A stretch of DNA of 64,000 bases from Procambarus clarkii (GCF_040958095.1 NC_091173.1:12688500-12752499); one strand, 5' to 3'. Positions 33,502-43,836 are shown, counted from the stretch's first letter. Numbers and translations: made by a program. The notes: a model not told the origin generated them from the letters alone.

Positions 33502-33680
33502 AGAGCTCACATGCAGAGCTCATACAGAGCCCAGAGCTCACATGCAGAGCTCATACAGAGCCCAGAGCTCACATGCAGAGCTCATACAGAGCCCAGAGCT
33601 CACATGCAGAGCTCATACAGAGCTCACATGCAGAGCTCATAAAGAGCCCAGAGCTCACATACATAGCTCATACAGAGCGC
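33502..33680. repeat. 31-bp minisatellite, about 5.7 units
   Basis: Unit AGAGCTCACATGCAGAGCTC then ATACAGAGCCC. Internally it is itself built on AGAGCTCA. Confidence 0.95.
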
Positions 33681-33842
33681 ACACACTACCGGACCATCAC
33701 TATAGTCCCGACACAGCTCTCCACGCGAGACTGCAGCACAAAATGAAAAAAAAAACGGCAGGAGTGACAGGTTAAGGTGGTCCAGTAAATAAAGGCGTGC
33801 CTCTGTAACATAAAACAATGCCACGGTGAGAGGAGAAACCTC

Positions 33843-34465
33843 AGAGTACCATGATGTTACCAGTGGCGTCCCACAGGGGTCTGTACTAGGGCCCCTACCT
33901 TGTTCCTAACCTGTGTGAATGACGTACCGGAGGGCGACAGACTCTGCCCTTGCTAATGTTCGCTGACAATACACAAATTACCAACTTAAGTACGATGGAA
34001 AACTGCAAGAAACTATAGAAATGAACTGGGACAAAAGGAAAGAATGGTCTAGCAAGTGGCTACTAGACTTTAACTCAAAGCAGGTGCAACATTATGAAAC
34101 CGAGTAACGGTAACAGGAGGCCAGGCACAAGATGAGATATGGAAAAGGAAACCCATGTGGAATGGAAGGGAGGATCATGATCTGTGGGTTGATATTCCAC
34201 CGAACCTTTCGCAGCATATGCAAGGTTGGCAAAAAAAAAAAATGAGATCTGTCTTTAAGGAAAAATTAAAATTGTCTTTAAGGACCCGGAGCAAGACTGT
34301 AAACCTTCAAACCAAGCTGGAGAACACCAAGATCTGTGCTACCATATGAGTAGTCCCAGAGGCAGGAATTATGACAAAAAAAAACTAAGGGAATTAAACC
34401 TCGTCACTGGAAGAGAAAAAGAAACAGGGAAGACAAGATCACCACATACAAAATTATCATGACAA
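33843..34465 (+). mobile_element. Reverse transcriptase remnant of a CR1/jockey-like LINE
   Basis: Across plus-strand frames the order of reverse transcriptase motifs is kept. They are VTSGVPQGSVLGPL, then after a one-base shift LFLTCVNDVPEGD, MFADNTQ (the catalytic FADD box, here with Asn for the second Asp), LQETIEMNWDKRKEWSSKWL then LDFNSK, DHDLWVDIPPNLS, and the thumb segment SPRGRNYDKKKLRELNLVTG. Several frameshifts and stops plus the altered catalytic residue mean it is dead. The 3' end runs straight into the 39-bp minisatellite. Confidence 0.75.
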
Positions 34466-34467
34466 CA

Positions 34468-34852
34468 GACACACTATGTAGCATAGGTGTACACATACAA
34501 GACACGGCACACTATGTAGCATGGGTGTACACATACAAGACACGGCACACTATGTAGCATGGGTGTACACATACAAGACACAGACACACTATGTAGCATG
34601 GGTGTACACATACAAGACACAGACACACTATGTAGCATGGGTGTACACATACAAGACACAGACACACTATGTAGCATGGGTGTACACATACAAGACACAG
34701 ACACACTATGTAGCATGGGTGTACACATACAAGACACAGACACACTATGTAGCATGGGTGTACACATACAAGACACAGACACACTATGTAGCATGGGTGT
34801 ACACATACAAGACACAGACACACTATGTAGCATGGGTGTACACATATAAGAG
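34468..34852. repeat. 39-bp minisatellite, about 10 units
   Basis: Unit GACACACTATGTAGCATGGG then TGTACACATACAAGACACA. The first two units are 38 bp with a CGG variant. The 39-bp period keeps frames open on both strands (13-residue periodic translations), which I treat as artefacts. Confidence 0.95.
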
Positions 34853-35189
34853 GTCACCAACGGAAAGTAATTTACCGAAATGTTACAGAGACATTGAATT
34901 ATTTGTTGTGTCAAAATAGTGAACAAATGAATTAAGAGCCCTCCTAATAGACTCAGAAACCTATACACTGCTCAACTAAGGGTTGAGAAGCCCGACTAAC
35001 GAGTCATAGCTCATCCCCTACAAGTGCAACAAGGTGACTACCAAAACAAGAGACAGATAAGGCAACAAGACATTAAGACATAACTGAAGATCCTCCCACG
35101 AATCAACCAAATTATCAACTAAAGCCAGTGGTTAAACTCCTATATTACTGTTAGTCTTATATTATAGTTAAAGAAAGGCTTATATATGT
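34853..35189. other. Unassigned sequence
   Basis: May include the distal part of the LINE interrupted by the 39-bp array, but no motif is recognisable. Confidence 0.4.
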
Positions 35190-35266
35190 AGGAGGGGTAG
35201 AAACAGCCTATAAGCTACGCTATCTCTTTGGGATGATTTTTACTGATCTCAGTAAACTTGAACTCG
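35190..35266 (+). mobile_element. LINE 3' tail, diverged
   Basis: GGAGGGGTAGAAACAGCCTA then CGCTATCTCTTTGGGATG and CTCAGTAAACTTGAACTCG matches the tail at 3957-4118 and 51163-51245 with mismatches. Confidence 0.6.
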
Positions 35267-35609
35267 ATAAAACCTGTCATATTGACGAGTTAATTAAGTA
35301 AACACCTGAGGACACCAAAGTGGACTTTGTATGTTGTCACAATGTTACATACATGTTGTATGTCCTTCCTGTCTGCCTCTGAGGATGCAAAGTTGGACTT
35401 TGCAACACGCAGCAGCAGCCCCAATAAAGAACTGTGATAAGCGGGAACCCCAAGACAACAACCTGCAATTTATGGAATATTCGTGCCAGTCATGTAGGTA
35501 ACATAAAGTGTGTGTGTGTGTAATTACCGAAGTGTTGTTACAGGATGAGAGCTACGATGGTGGTGTCCCGTCTTCCCGGTACTCTTTGTCGTATAACGCT
35601 CTGGAACTA
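35267..35609. other. Unassigned sequence
   Basis: Contains a direct repeat of AAAGT(G/T)GGACTTTG(T/C)A near 35318 and 35389. No gene recognised. Confidence 0.4.
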
Positions 35610-35932
<323 letters not shown>

Positions 35933-35959
35933 AGAGTTGAATTAAGCTTTTCTTACTAA

Positions 35960-36105
35960 CACATTTAGGTACATCTGCATTTGTGCAGCTACCCAAGACT
36001 ATCTGAAGGGGAGCACAGAGTGTGTCAAGAATTAGCTCCGTGATGCTAAAAATCCCCATCACACAGGATGGTTAGTCATACAGAGGCATGTGATCAGTAG
36101 CCTAC
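35960..36105 (-). mobile_element. LINE 3'-UTR fragment
   Basis: Minus strand carries GACTAACCATCCTGTGTGAT, then GGGTAGCTGCACAAATGCAG and TGTACCTAAATGTG, in the same order as 2300-2420. Confidence 0.65.
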
Positions 36106-36389
36106 ACTGGCAAACTCATGACGCATTATGAGGATATCCTCAAGAACATGAGAGTTAATAAAGTGATCGCCAAAAACCCACGTACCTCATAACCAGATAT
36201 TTAACAACGTCGTGTATGAGATGACGAGGCATGTAGGTCCTGCTTTGCACCTGGAGTGCTGAGAATTGGGCAGAGGTTCAATTCCTGTGACACAAGTAAC
36301 GGTTGCCCAAAAAGTTATACCAACAACGGCTGCGTTACCACCAGATCCCCCTCAGTGTTGCAGCCTTCACAGTGTAAACAGTAAACAGA
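36106..36389. other. Unassigned, with a weak tRNA-like patch
   Basis: At 36222-36295 the plus strand has GAGGTTCAATTCC, a B-box-like motif, after a possible A-box region. Too weak for a tRNA call; perhaps an old SINE. Confidence 0.3.
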
Positions 36390-36505
36390 CAATCGACTTG
36401 AGCATGATCCATGACGGACCGAAACGTCGTCGTCCCTTCACCTTCTAGTGTGTGGTCTGGTCAACATACTTTAGCCACGTTGTTGTGACTCATCGCCTGC
36501 AACAG
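36390..36505 (+). mobile_element. GAAAC-hairpin element
   Basis: CGACTTGAGCATGATCCATG then ACGGACCGAAACGTCGTCGT, CCCTTCACCTTCTAGTGTGT, GGTCTGGTCAACATACTTTA and GCCACGTTGTTGTGACTC. The stem GATCC/GGACC has one mismatch. The sequence downstream of GAAAC is the longest preserved example in the plus orientation. Confidence 0.65.
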
Positions 36506-37420
36506 TTAACGCACATTGTATGTCTCAATGTAGCTTCTTGTGTTACTGTATGATGCCCCCCCCCCCCCACAGCTCCTATTGTTGACTACAATCGTGCCTC
36601 CTCTATTGTTCCACTGATTATCTCGAAAATAATTGTTTTGGGCAGCGACTCATAGTTTGTTTTCTCTCCTCCTATTATTTCCCCTCCCTAACAATTACGA
36701 TTTATTAATTAGTCTTCATTATGGCCTCTTTCCCTTATCATTGACTATGCTCTCATATATACTTTTACAGTCCTCATGTCTCTTTGCTCTTGTCTTCGTT
36801 TCTTGTTCTTCTTCCTTATGTACACATAATCATCTACACATTTCTCAATTTAAATTATATCCATATAATTTTCTCTATTTTCCTATCCTTGTATCCTCAG
36901 CTTCAGCTTCTCTCGTCTCCTCCCCTCCCCTTACAGGGTCAGCCAGCCCCTCCTGGCTTCTCCCCATATACGTCTTTCCCCTCTTCTCTCACCCTATACC
37001 TTCCCCCTCTCCTGCTCCCCTCGGTCACCTTGGTCACCCTCGCCACAACCCAACTTCAATTTCAGCTGGACGAGACTGCTCTATCAACACTCAATGGAAA
37101 CTTTTCTATGTAAAATACACTTGGGTTTAATTTGGAATGGAGGAGGCCGGCGAAGCAGCGGAGAAGGGCCTCTGTTCTTGAGTTCAAGAAGGGTGGTTTT
37201 AGCCCGGCAGGGGGAGTGTGGCCTCGGGTTTTTGAGGGGGAGGGTGGGAAATGGGAAGGCGGCAGAGATGTGAATTGATTTTTTCAGCACGACTGTATAT
37301 GATAGAGAATACCGGGCGGCTCCCATTGGCCCAGGGAGTGTCTCTCGCCTCCGCCTCGCTCTTTCTCCTTTTAACTGCGTCTTTTTCCGACTTGCTCTCT
37401 CACCCTGATTTTCCTTTTTT

Positions 37421-37421
<1 letters not shown>
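36506..37421. other. Pyrimidine-rich unassigned sequence
   Basis: A C run at about 36547-36569 and strong CT bias on the plus strand over 36600-37060. Open frames there follow from the composition. No gene recognised. Confidence 0.5.

Positions 37422-37422
<1 letters not shown>

Positions 37423-37470
<48 letters not shown>
37423..37470. repeat. (TA)n microsatellite
   Basis: Pure TA alternation; tail of the tRNA-like element to its right. Confidence 0.98.
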
Positions 37471-37475
<5 letters not shown>

Positions 37476-37575
37476 TGAACTCCAAAAGATTCCTCACGAA
37501 TTCGAACCTAGGCCATCAGGTTAGCAGCGCAGTACTATTCCCACTCAAAAAAACATACTGGGCTGCTATTCTAAA
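37471..37575 (-). mobile_element. tRNA-like SINE with (TA)n tail, copy 2
   Basis: Minus strand: A-box-like TTGAGTGGGAATAGTAC, B-box GGCCTAGGTTCGAATTC, then GTGAGGAATCTTTTGGAG and (TA)n. Same order as 27183-27265. Confidence 0.55.
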
Positions 37576-37675
37576 GACCTCAGTACGAATCCTTGATCGA
37601 TCACTTGGAATTCTATTGACAAACTGATGCTCCAGAGTCATTCAAACGTTATACACAATCACATATAATTATATG

Positions 37676-37740
37676 AACAAATCTACAAGGGCCGTTTGTT
37701 CATTTGATGCATCACGCTATTGTGATTTCTGTGTATAAAA
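37676..37740 (-). repeat. SINE tail fragment (CCCTTGTGGATTTG family)
   Basis: Minus strand CGGCCCTTGTAGATTTGTTC preceded by a body piece; the B-box part is missing. Relatives 2187-2242 and 41019-41105. Confidence 0.5.
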
Positions 37741-38260
37741 TATAATTATATATTTAGTGCATGCATTTTGCATCGATGATGAATTGATGATTCAATTGTA
37801 GTTCAATTTTCTTAAGTGGTGATGAACACCACTAAGAAAAAAAAATAGCGCTGTCAAAATATTATGATACGGGGAAAAATCGTAAATAAAGAATTTTAAT
37901 CAAGCGAGCGTCCGTGTCCCTCCCTGGGTAAGGGGTCGCGGGGATGACACTGGCTTGGTCAAAGGGCCGTCGGATCCTTCCCGTCCTTAAACAGGCCATG
38001 CCTCACTGACCGCCAGATATCAAGGGAGACCTCGTCCTCGTTCCTTCTCTCAGGCCCGCCAGTCTTCCACCCCAGCTGACTCCTTCCCCTCACCTCACCA
38101 ATCTACCTTCTCCACTCCTCCTGTTTATCATTTGGTATTGTATGTTCCGCGGCCTAAACCTGGAATGATGAAATAGTTGAATATTCCAATCACTTCATCT
38201 AGTTCATTTGAATATCAATCTTATAACCCGAATGCACCTCGGGCATGAGGTTGAATTGAA

Positions 38261-38303
<43 letters not shown>

Positions 38304-38455
38304 TATTGCACTAATAGAAACATGGATGAATGAAGAAAAACGGAACTATTGGCATGATATAAAATTATTAATACACATTATTTTACACTGAAAGCTTAGG
38401 CAAGGAGGAGGAGTGAGCAACATACGTCAAAGAGGGAATCACAAACTCTAGTATC
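37741..38455. other. Unassigned sequence with short (TA)n
   Basis: A (TA)n lies at about 38264-38300. No gene recognised. Confidence 0.5.
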
Positions 38456-38715
38456 TACATAAGAACATAAGAATGAAGGTAACTGCAGAAGGCCTATTGA
38501 CCCATACGAGGCAGCTCCTATTTATATCAACCCAATCTCATTCATATATGTCTAACCTACCCTTGATAGAATCAAGGGATCCTACTTCTATTATGTTACA
38601 CGGTAATTGGTTCCACAAATCAACAATTAAACCCTCTTACCGAACCAGTATTTACCCATATCTTCCCTAAATCCAAACTTATCCAATTTATACCCATTGT
38701 TTCGTATTCTGTCTT
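38456..38715 (+). mobile_element. Retroelement-like dispersed repeat (CATACGAGGC family)
   Basis: ACATAAGAACATAAGAATGA, then GCAGAAGGCCTATTGACCCA and TACGAGGCAGCTCC. It continues into a coding-like stretch whose plus-strand translation includes IESRDPTSIMLHGNWFHKST. A shorter piece lies at 39885-39990 (GCAGAAGGCTTATTGGCCCA then TACGAGGCATCTCC). I recall similar sequence as a common decapod repeat but cannot assign a superfamily. Confidence 0.5.
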
Positions 38716-39402
38716 GTGTCTGTGGACACACCGCCACTACCAGCCAGCATCAACTGGTAGCCAGCCAATCTACCCTCAGATTGGTTATAGATAGACCCCG
38801 GTGAACAAGCCATCAATTTCCACCCTGTATTAAAAAAATGTGTTGAATAAAACGTGGCTGTCTTACCCTCCAGCCGATGAGTGATTTATGTTCCAGTAAA
38901 TTGCCAGCGTTTGCCAAAATGTTGGACATCCCTGAAAGTGACATATGTGAAATTCATCTATAATAATAATTATGCCAATTTTTTTTTTTTAACATAGATG
39001 CATCCCTTCAGATTTTTTTGCTGTTGTTGAAAGATTCATTAAGAAGGTCGAAGGTTCGAATACAAATGAGCAATAATGCTTAGGAGGTGGTGGTGGTAGG
39101 AAGGGAGTGTTGCCCACCGGGAGGGGCGGCTAATTGGTGTCCACTTCATATATCGGGCAGTGTGACGGATGAGGGGCGGGAGAGAGAGGGGAAAGGGATG
39201 ATATGCGGGATGGATGAGGCAAGTGAGGGGAAGGTGTGGATGACGCGAGTGGAGATGGATGACGGGAGAGGGGGAGGTTGTGGTGAGGGTGTAGAGTGTT
39301 TTTCTTGGAGAAGATGAAGAGGTAGACATGAAACGGACAAGTTTAGAAATAGGAAATATGGTATAAGTTATGCTAGCCAGCGGTCTGTCCGCCTTGCTGA
39401 CA
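38716..39402. other. Unassigned; G-rich part at 39080-39320
   Basis: The plus strand is G and A rich at 39080-39320, giving spurious frames. No gene. Confidence 0.5.
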
Positions 39403-39437
39403 CGGTGTGTGTGTGTGTGTGTGTTAACACACATTTC

Positions 39438-39523
<86 letters not shown>
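39403..39523. repeat. (GT)n and (TA)n microsatellites
   Basis: GT repeat at 39403-39423, then AACACACATTTCAGA and pure (TA)n at about 39440-39523. The TA array abuts the Penelope-like frame. Confidence 0.98.
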
Positions 39524-39526
<3 letters not shown>

Positions 39527-39677
39527 TGTATACTGGCAGCAGGTTTTCTTTCAAACATGTTTCATTGAATATGACCGCATATTCTGTATTTATTATTTTC
39601 TGGTTTAGGGCTTCTATCCCTCTAACTATTTTCTTAGCATCAGGGCTTAATTGGAATAGGAGTTCTCCAAAACTCAT
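39522..39677 (-). mobile_element. Candidate Penelope-like element ORF, N-terminal fragment
   Basis: Minus strand ATG at 39677 opens a 52-residue stretch: MSFGELLFQLSPDAKKIV then RGIEALNQKIINTEYAVIF and NETCLKENLLPVYTN. It then dissolves into Ile-Tyr repeats from the (TA)n array. The pattern of charged helix, then hydrophobic-F-x3-C-x3-LxP, fits the region ahead of the reverse transcriptase in Penelope-like elements. It lies about 60 bp downstream of the GAAAC hairpin at 39735-39790, the expected order. The remainder is missing. The family assignment is from memory of the pattern only. Confidence 0.4.
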
Positions 39678-39734
39678 TTTCGTACTTTTAAGGTGAAGAA
39701 AAGAAGTGATTTACTATAGAGTGTATTACACTTA

Positions 39735-39790
39735 TTTGTATAATTTGCACGACGTTTCGAACCTCCATGGTTCATTCTCAAGTGAACAGA
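39735..39790 (-). mobile_element. GAAAC-hairpin element with compensating stem
   Basis: Minus strand: CACTTGAGAATGAACCATGG then AGGTTCGAAACGTCGTGC. The stem is GAACC/GGTTC, fully paired although both sides differ from the GGTCC/GGACC of the 24.3-kb copy. It precedes the candidate Penelope-like frame. Confidence 0.55.
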
Positions 39791-39884
39791 TCTTACAATA
39801 CTAGTTGATTTTATACCCGCATTAGGTCAGGTGATAATACAATGAAGGTGAAAAACATGGGGGGATACATAAGGGATAAACATA

Positions 39885-39990
39885 GGGGCTGCAGAAGGCT
39901 TATTGGCCCATACGAGGCATCTCCTATCTAAACACAAAGATTAATCCAGTGTAATTGGCCTGTTATGTTGGACATTGTCTTCTGTGTTGG
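39885..39990 (+). mobile_element. CATACGAGGC-family fragment
   Basis: GGCTGCAGAAGGCTTATTGG then CCCATACGAGGCATCTCC; a partial copy of 38456-38715. Confidence 0.5.
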
Positions 39991-40016
39991 CATCGATATG
40001 TTCTTGTCAACGGACA

Positions 40017-40017
<1 letters not shown>

Positions 40018-40103
<86 letters not shown>
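40018..40103. repeat. (TA)n microsatellite
   Basis: Pure TA alternation. Confidence 0.98.
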
Positions 40104-40106
<3 letters not shown>

Positions 40107-40343
40107 ATTTAAAAGATTAATTTCATTGTTTAAAATATATATTTTTTTTCTAGCTGTTTACTTTCTTTTCAGCTCGCCTTCATCTCTACTTTCTCTTCCT
40201 CTCTCTCACCTCCCTTCTTTGCTACCTCCTGCCCTTCTTCCCCGACCAAAAGCGAAGTCCCCTGAGAATCTTTTGTCCTTTAACTGCCTTTTTGTGAATA
40301 ATTAAGTGCAACAGATGGCCCAATGAATAATGTAGGGAAGAAG

Positions 40344-40455
<112 letters not shown>

Positions 40456-40649
40456 CCCCTTATTCGAAGACTTTTCCAATCCCAAGTCATCTCATCTTGT
40501 GTTCGCCCCCCCCCCCCACCTCCCTCTGTCTCTATATCTCTCCTCCTCCTCCTCCTCCTATCGTTCTAGCTCCGTTAGGTCGACCCGTCCTTTTGTCAAT
40601 TCCTCTCCTCCTGTTCATCTGTCTATCTGCTCCTGCGCTGGGCGCGTTG

Positions 40650-40790
40650 CCACTTACCCGATGCCTCTGTTCACCTTTTTGTAAATAGGTACCCGGGTGT
40701 TATGGAGGTATGGAGCTATAGGTAACTGTTGTGGGGGATGCATCATGGGGAAGGGCCAGTTTAGTTGGCCAATAGGAGCTTCGATAATGG
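40650..40790 (+). mobile_element. SINE body, CTCTGTTCACC family, copy 2 (head lost)
   Basis: GCCTCTGTTCACC, GTACCCGGGTGTTATGG, and GTTGTGGGGGATGCATCATG then GGGAAGGGCCAGT match the body and tail of 43490-43710. The tRNA-like head is missing. Confidence 0.55.
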
Positions 40791-40885
40791 AAAGTTTACC
40801 TTTCCCGCCACCCTGGACCGTCGGGGATCGAACGACGATCTGTAAGAAGTGAAGGCGTTTGCGAGAACCGACCAATCCAAGTGGT
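40775..40885 (-). mobile_element. tRNA-derived SINE, AAGTGGTTGGGC family, copy 4
   Basis: Minus strand ACTTGGATTGGTCGGTTCTC, GCCTTCACTTCTTACAGATC and CGATCCCCGACGGTCC. It sits back-to-back with the SINE body to its left. Confidence 0.55.
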
Positions 40886-41018
40886 TATAAACGTCTACCC
40901 AGCGTGGCACTGGGCAGTTGGCATCTGGTGCAGTTAAGCATCGGGGATGGGAGGTGTGCAAGGAAGGGGGAGTGGGGGGTAGGGGGTAAAGGGCGCGAAC
41001 GAGTGAACTAACGTACAA

Positions 41019-41105
41019 ATCCACAAGGGTCGTGACGACGATTCGAACCTGCGTCCGGGAGCATCCCAGACACTGCCTTAATCGACAACTAACGTGCCTC
41101 GCGCG
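41019..41105 (-). mobile_element. tRNA-derived SINE head, CCCTTGTGGATTTG family
   Basis: Minus strand: TCGATTAAGGCAGTGTCTGG (A-box region), B-box CGCAGGTTCGAATCGTCG, tail CACGACCCTTGTGGATTTG. Best copy of the family in this window. Confidence 0.65.
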
Positions 41106-41112
41106 ACCTGGA

Positions 41113-41222
41113 TTAATCAGTTACAGCCCCGCTCCTGTGTCAGGTAAGTCCACTACGGGCTCACCATAGCCCGTGCTACTTGCAACTTTTTGTTCCCAGT
41201 AGCGGACTCTAAAACAACAACA
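41113..41222 (+). mobile_element. GTAAGT-family SINE-like repeat
   Basis: CCCCGCTCCTGTGTCAGGTA then AGTCCACTACGGGCTCACCA, AGCCCGTGCTACTTGCAAC and a CAACAACAAG end. An intact CAG|GTAAGT is present. Confidence 0.8.
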
Positions 41223-41255
41223 AGTGGATTAATTTGCACAGTGATATGTGACTAG

Positions 41256-41520
41256 ATGGACCACTCTTCTCACACTCACCATTCTCCTCCTCCTCCTCCT
41301 CTACTCACCATTCTCCTCGCTCACTCTACTCCTCACCATTCCCCTCACCCTCCCCCTCTGCGCCTCACCTGCTTATCTAAGCCAGGCTGGTGGAGAGTCA
41401 GTGTCCATTCCCTTCTCTATTTTCCTGCCCAATATGGTCCAATGGCTGCCTTCCCCCCCCCCCCTTCCTCCTCCTCTTCCTTCTCCTTCTCCTCTCCTTC
41501 CTCCTCCCATCTCACGATAT
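41256..41520. repeat. Pyrimidine-rich low-complexity tract
   Basis: (CTC)n-like and C-rich sequence on the plus strand, including a C run at about 41453-41464. Confidence 0.75.
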
Positions 41521-41651
41521 TTACCATATTTTCCACCCATACTTTACCTGCGATATCCACTAACGATATTCCAGCAACATTTTCATAAGCAATGTTTTCA
41601 CTTTTTCCAAATTATGTCGTCGTGACGATTTAATTCAGCGACGTTTATTAT

Positions 41652-42198
41652 GACGTTACCAGTGATGTTCACTAGAGTACCACGTTACCAGTGGTGTTCA
41701 CTAGAGTACCACGTTACCAGTGGTGTTCACTAGAGTACCACGTTACCAGTGGTGTTCACTAGAGTACCACGTTACCAGTGGTGTTCACTAGAGTACCACG
41801 TTACCAGTGGTGTTCACTAGAGTACCACGTTACCAGTGGTGTTCACTAGAGTACCACGTTACCAGTGGTGTTCACTAGAGTACCACGTTACCAGTGATGT
41901 TCACTAGAGTATCACGTTACCAGTGGTGTTCACTAGAGTACCACGTTACCAGTGGTGTTCACTAGAGTACCACGTTACCAGTGGTGTTCACTAGAGTACC
42001 ACGTTACCAGTGGTGTTCACTAGAGTACCACGTTACCAGCGGTGTTCACTAGAGTACCACGTTACCAGTGGTGTTCACTAGAGTACCACGTTACCAGTGG
42101 TGTTCACTAGAGTACCACGTTACCAGTGGTGTTCACTAGAGTACCACGTTACCAGTGGTGTTCACTAGAGTACCACGTTACCAGTGGTGTTCACTAGA
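41652..42198. repeat. 29-bp minisatellite, about 19 units
   Basis: Unit GTTACCAGTGGTGTTCACTA followed by GAGTACCAC. Units are almost identical (a few GTGATG, ATCACG and AGCGG variants), indicating recent expansion. The unit resembles the reverse transcriptase motif sequence at 33843-33869. Confidence 0.95.
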
Positions 42199-42293
42199 GA
42201 GAATTCATTGTTCTTCCATCTATCACCGCGATATATTCTCGGTAACGATACTTGTTCAAGATTCTCTGCGGGAAACATTCGAAAGTGATATTT

Positions 42294-42299
<6 letters not shown>

Positions 42300-42371
<72 letters not shown>
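42300..42371. repeat. (GT)n microsatellite
   Basis: GT alternation with one TTT interruption. Confidence 0.98.
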
Positions 42372-43489
42372 CTTTCAATACTAATATAACTGGTATTAAA
42401 TATCTTTGCAAGTGGAATATATATATGAAGTGCCTGGGCAAGGTTAGACTGGAGGCATGTCCCCGCGACACAGCCTCATCACCTATACGGATAAAGAAGG
42501 CTAATTTGTTGATATAAATGTATTTATTCCGAAGAAAATTCGCGCGCTAGGAACTCCCCGAAACCCCCCCCCCCCCTCACCTAAATGAACTGAGTGGCAA
42601 CTCACGCTCCACTAGAGTCCAATGCTTCATTATCCTTTCGAACCAAATCTGACTCTATTTTACCAGCGGATAAGAACCAAAATTCATCTCCTAGAGTGTG
42701 TAGGCATCAGTCTTCTTGTCCCCCTCGTAACTGGAGAAAACCAACTCTTCATTTTAGATTCACAAACATTGGTTCTATTGATCAGGTTCGTAAGTAAGTC
42801 GCCAATTTCAGATTCTACCCAAAAATACTGTATTGTTTTGTTTCAGTATTCTCATTTTTATTTCAGTTTACCGGGAATTACGAGAGTTTTTGATGAATAA
42901 GAAAAATGAAGTATAAGTTCGCTTCATCGACTCTGCGATAATTGAAAACAAAAAAGCCTCAAAGGACGCGAAATGTGAAGTTTCTGCCATTCGCTTCTAC
43001 GGAATTAGGTCCGTCATGTTCAGCGGTCGATGGTAGTTTGTTTTGTGTTTGGCGCCGTGTCATTTTCTGGAGGCTGACTTTTCTTCCCTTTTATATTTTC
43101 CGACCGATGCAACTGATAAGGCTGAAGGGGTGATGATAAGATGTCTTTGTTGTGGTTAACTGAAACTTTGTGACAAGAAATAGTTGGTTTCATGTACCTT
43201 CTGAAATTATTTGCCTCTCGATAACCTTGGCCAGGATTGATCGATCACTTACGTTACCACTTACGCTACCACTTACAAGATAGACCACTTACGCTACCAC
43301 TTACGAGATGAACTTCATTCCTTAATCACGAAGCCTTTGTCTGCACATACTAGACAGTTTCCGTGCTTCTAAGCTTCACAATATAGTTATTAAGGCAATA
43401 AACACTATGGTGGTCCTCCGGAGCTCACCAACTGTTTACAAACATGTAAATAAAGCCGCCATCATCGAGGAAATATGTGTGTAGGTTTC
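42372..43489. other. Unassigned sequence
   Basis: A C run at about 42565-42576 and a short triplication of ACCACTTACG(T/C)T near 43250-43310. Open frames at 42594-42900 have no recognised product. Confidence 0.5.
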
Positions 43490-43710
43490 GTAAGTAGTGC
43501 AGTCGGATTCGTTCTCGGACTCACACTCGGAAATTCAGGGTTCGAATCCCGGGCGGGGGCAAAAATGGTTGGATGCGTTTCCTGTCACCTAATCCTCCTG
43601 TTTACCTAGCAGTAAATGGGTGCCCGGGAGTTAGTCAACTGTTGTGGAAGGGGGATGCATCCTTAGGTGGGAGGGGGGGGGGGGGGGTCAGTAGTTGGAC
43701 CTTGGGGAGG
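43490..43710 (+). mobile_element. tRNA-derived SINE, CTCTGTTCACC family, best copy
   Basis: A-box-like AGTAGTGCAGTCGGATTCG, B-box CAGGGTTCGAATCCCGGGC, body CCTCCTGTTTACCTAGCAGT and GGGTGCCCGGGAGTTAGTC. The tail has GTTGTGGAAGGGGGATGCAT and a G run (about 43672-43687), then GTCAGTAGTTGGACCTTGGG. Confidence 0.75.
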
Positions 43711-43728
43711 GGTGCAGAGCTATGAAGC

Positions 43729-43836
43729 TGCAGCTCGAGCAGTCGTTCCTGTGTCAGGTAAGTCCACTACGGGCTCACCATAGCCCGTGCTACTTGGAAC
43801 TTTTGTTCCCAGTAGCTGAATCAACAACAAAAACAG
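43729..43836 (+). mobile_element. GTAAGT-family SINE-like repeat
   Basis: GCTCGAGCAGTCGTTCCTGT then GTCAGGTAAGTCCACTACGG, CACCATAGCCCGTGCTACTT and CCCAGTAGCTGAATCAACAA. CAG|GTAAGT is intact. Confidence 0.8.

Noticed and set aside
34474-34968. 164-codon minus-strand frame with Cys-rich 13-residue repeats
   Set aside because: A 39-bp minisatellite; the opposite strand is equally open, and there is no start or splice context.
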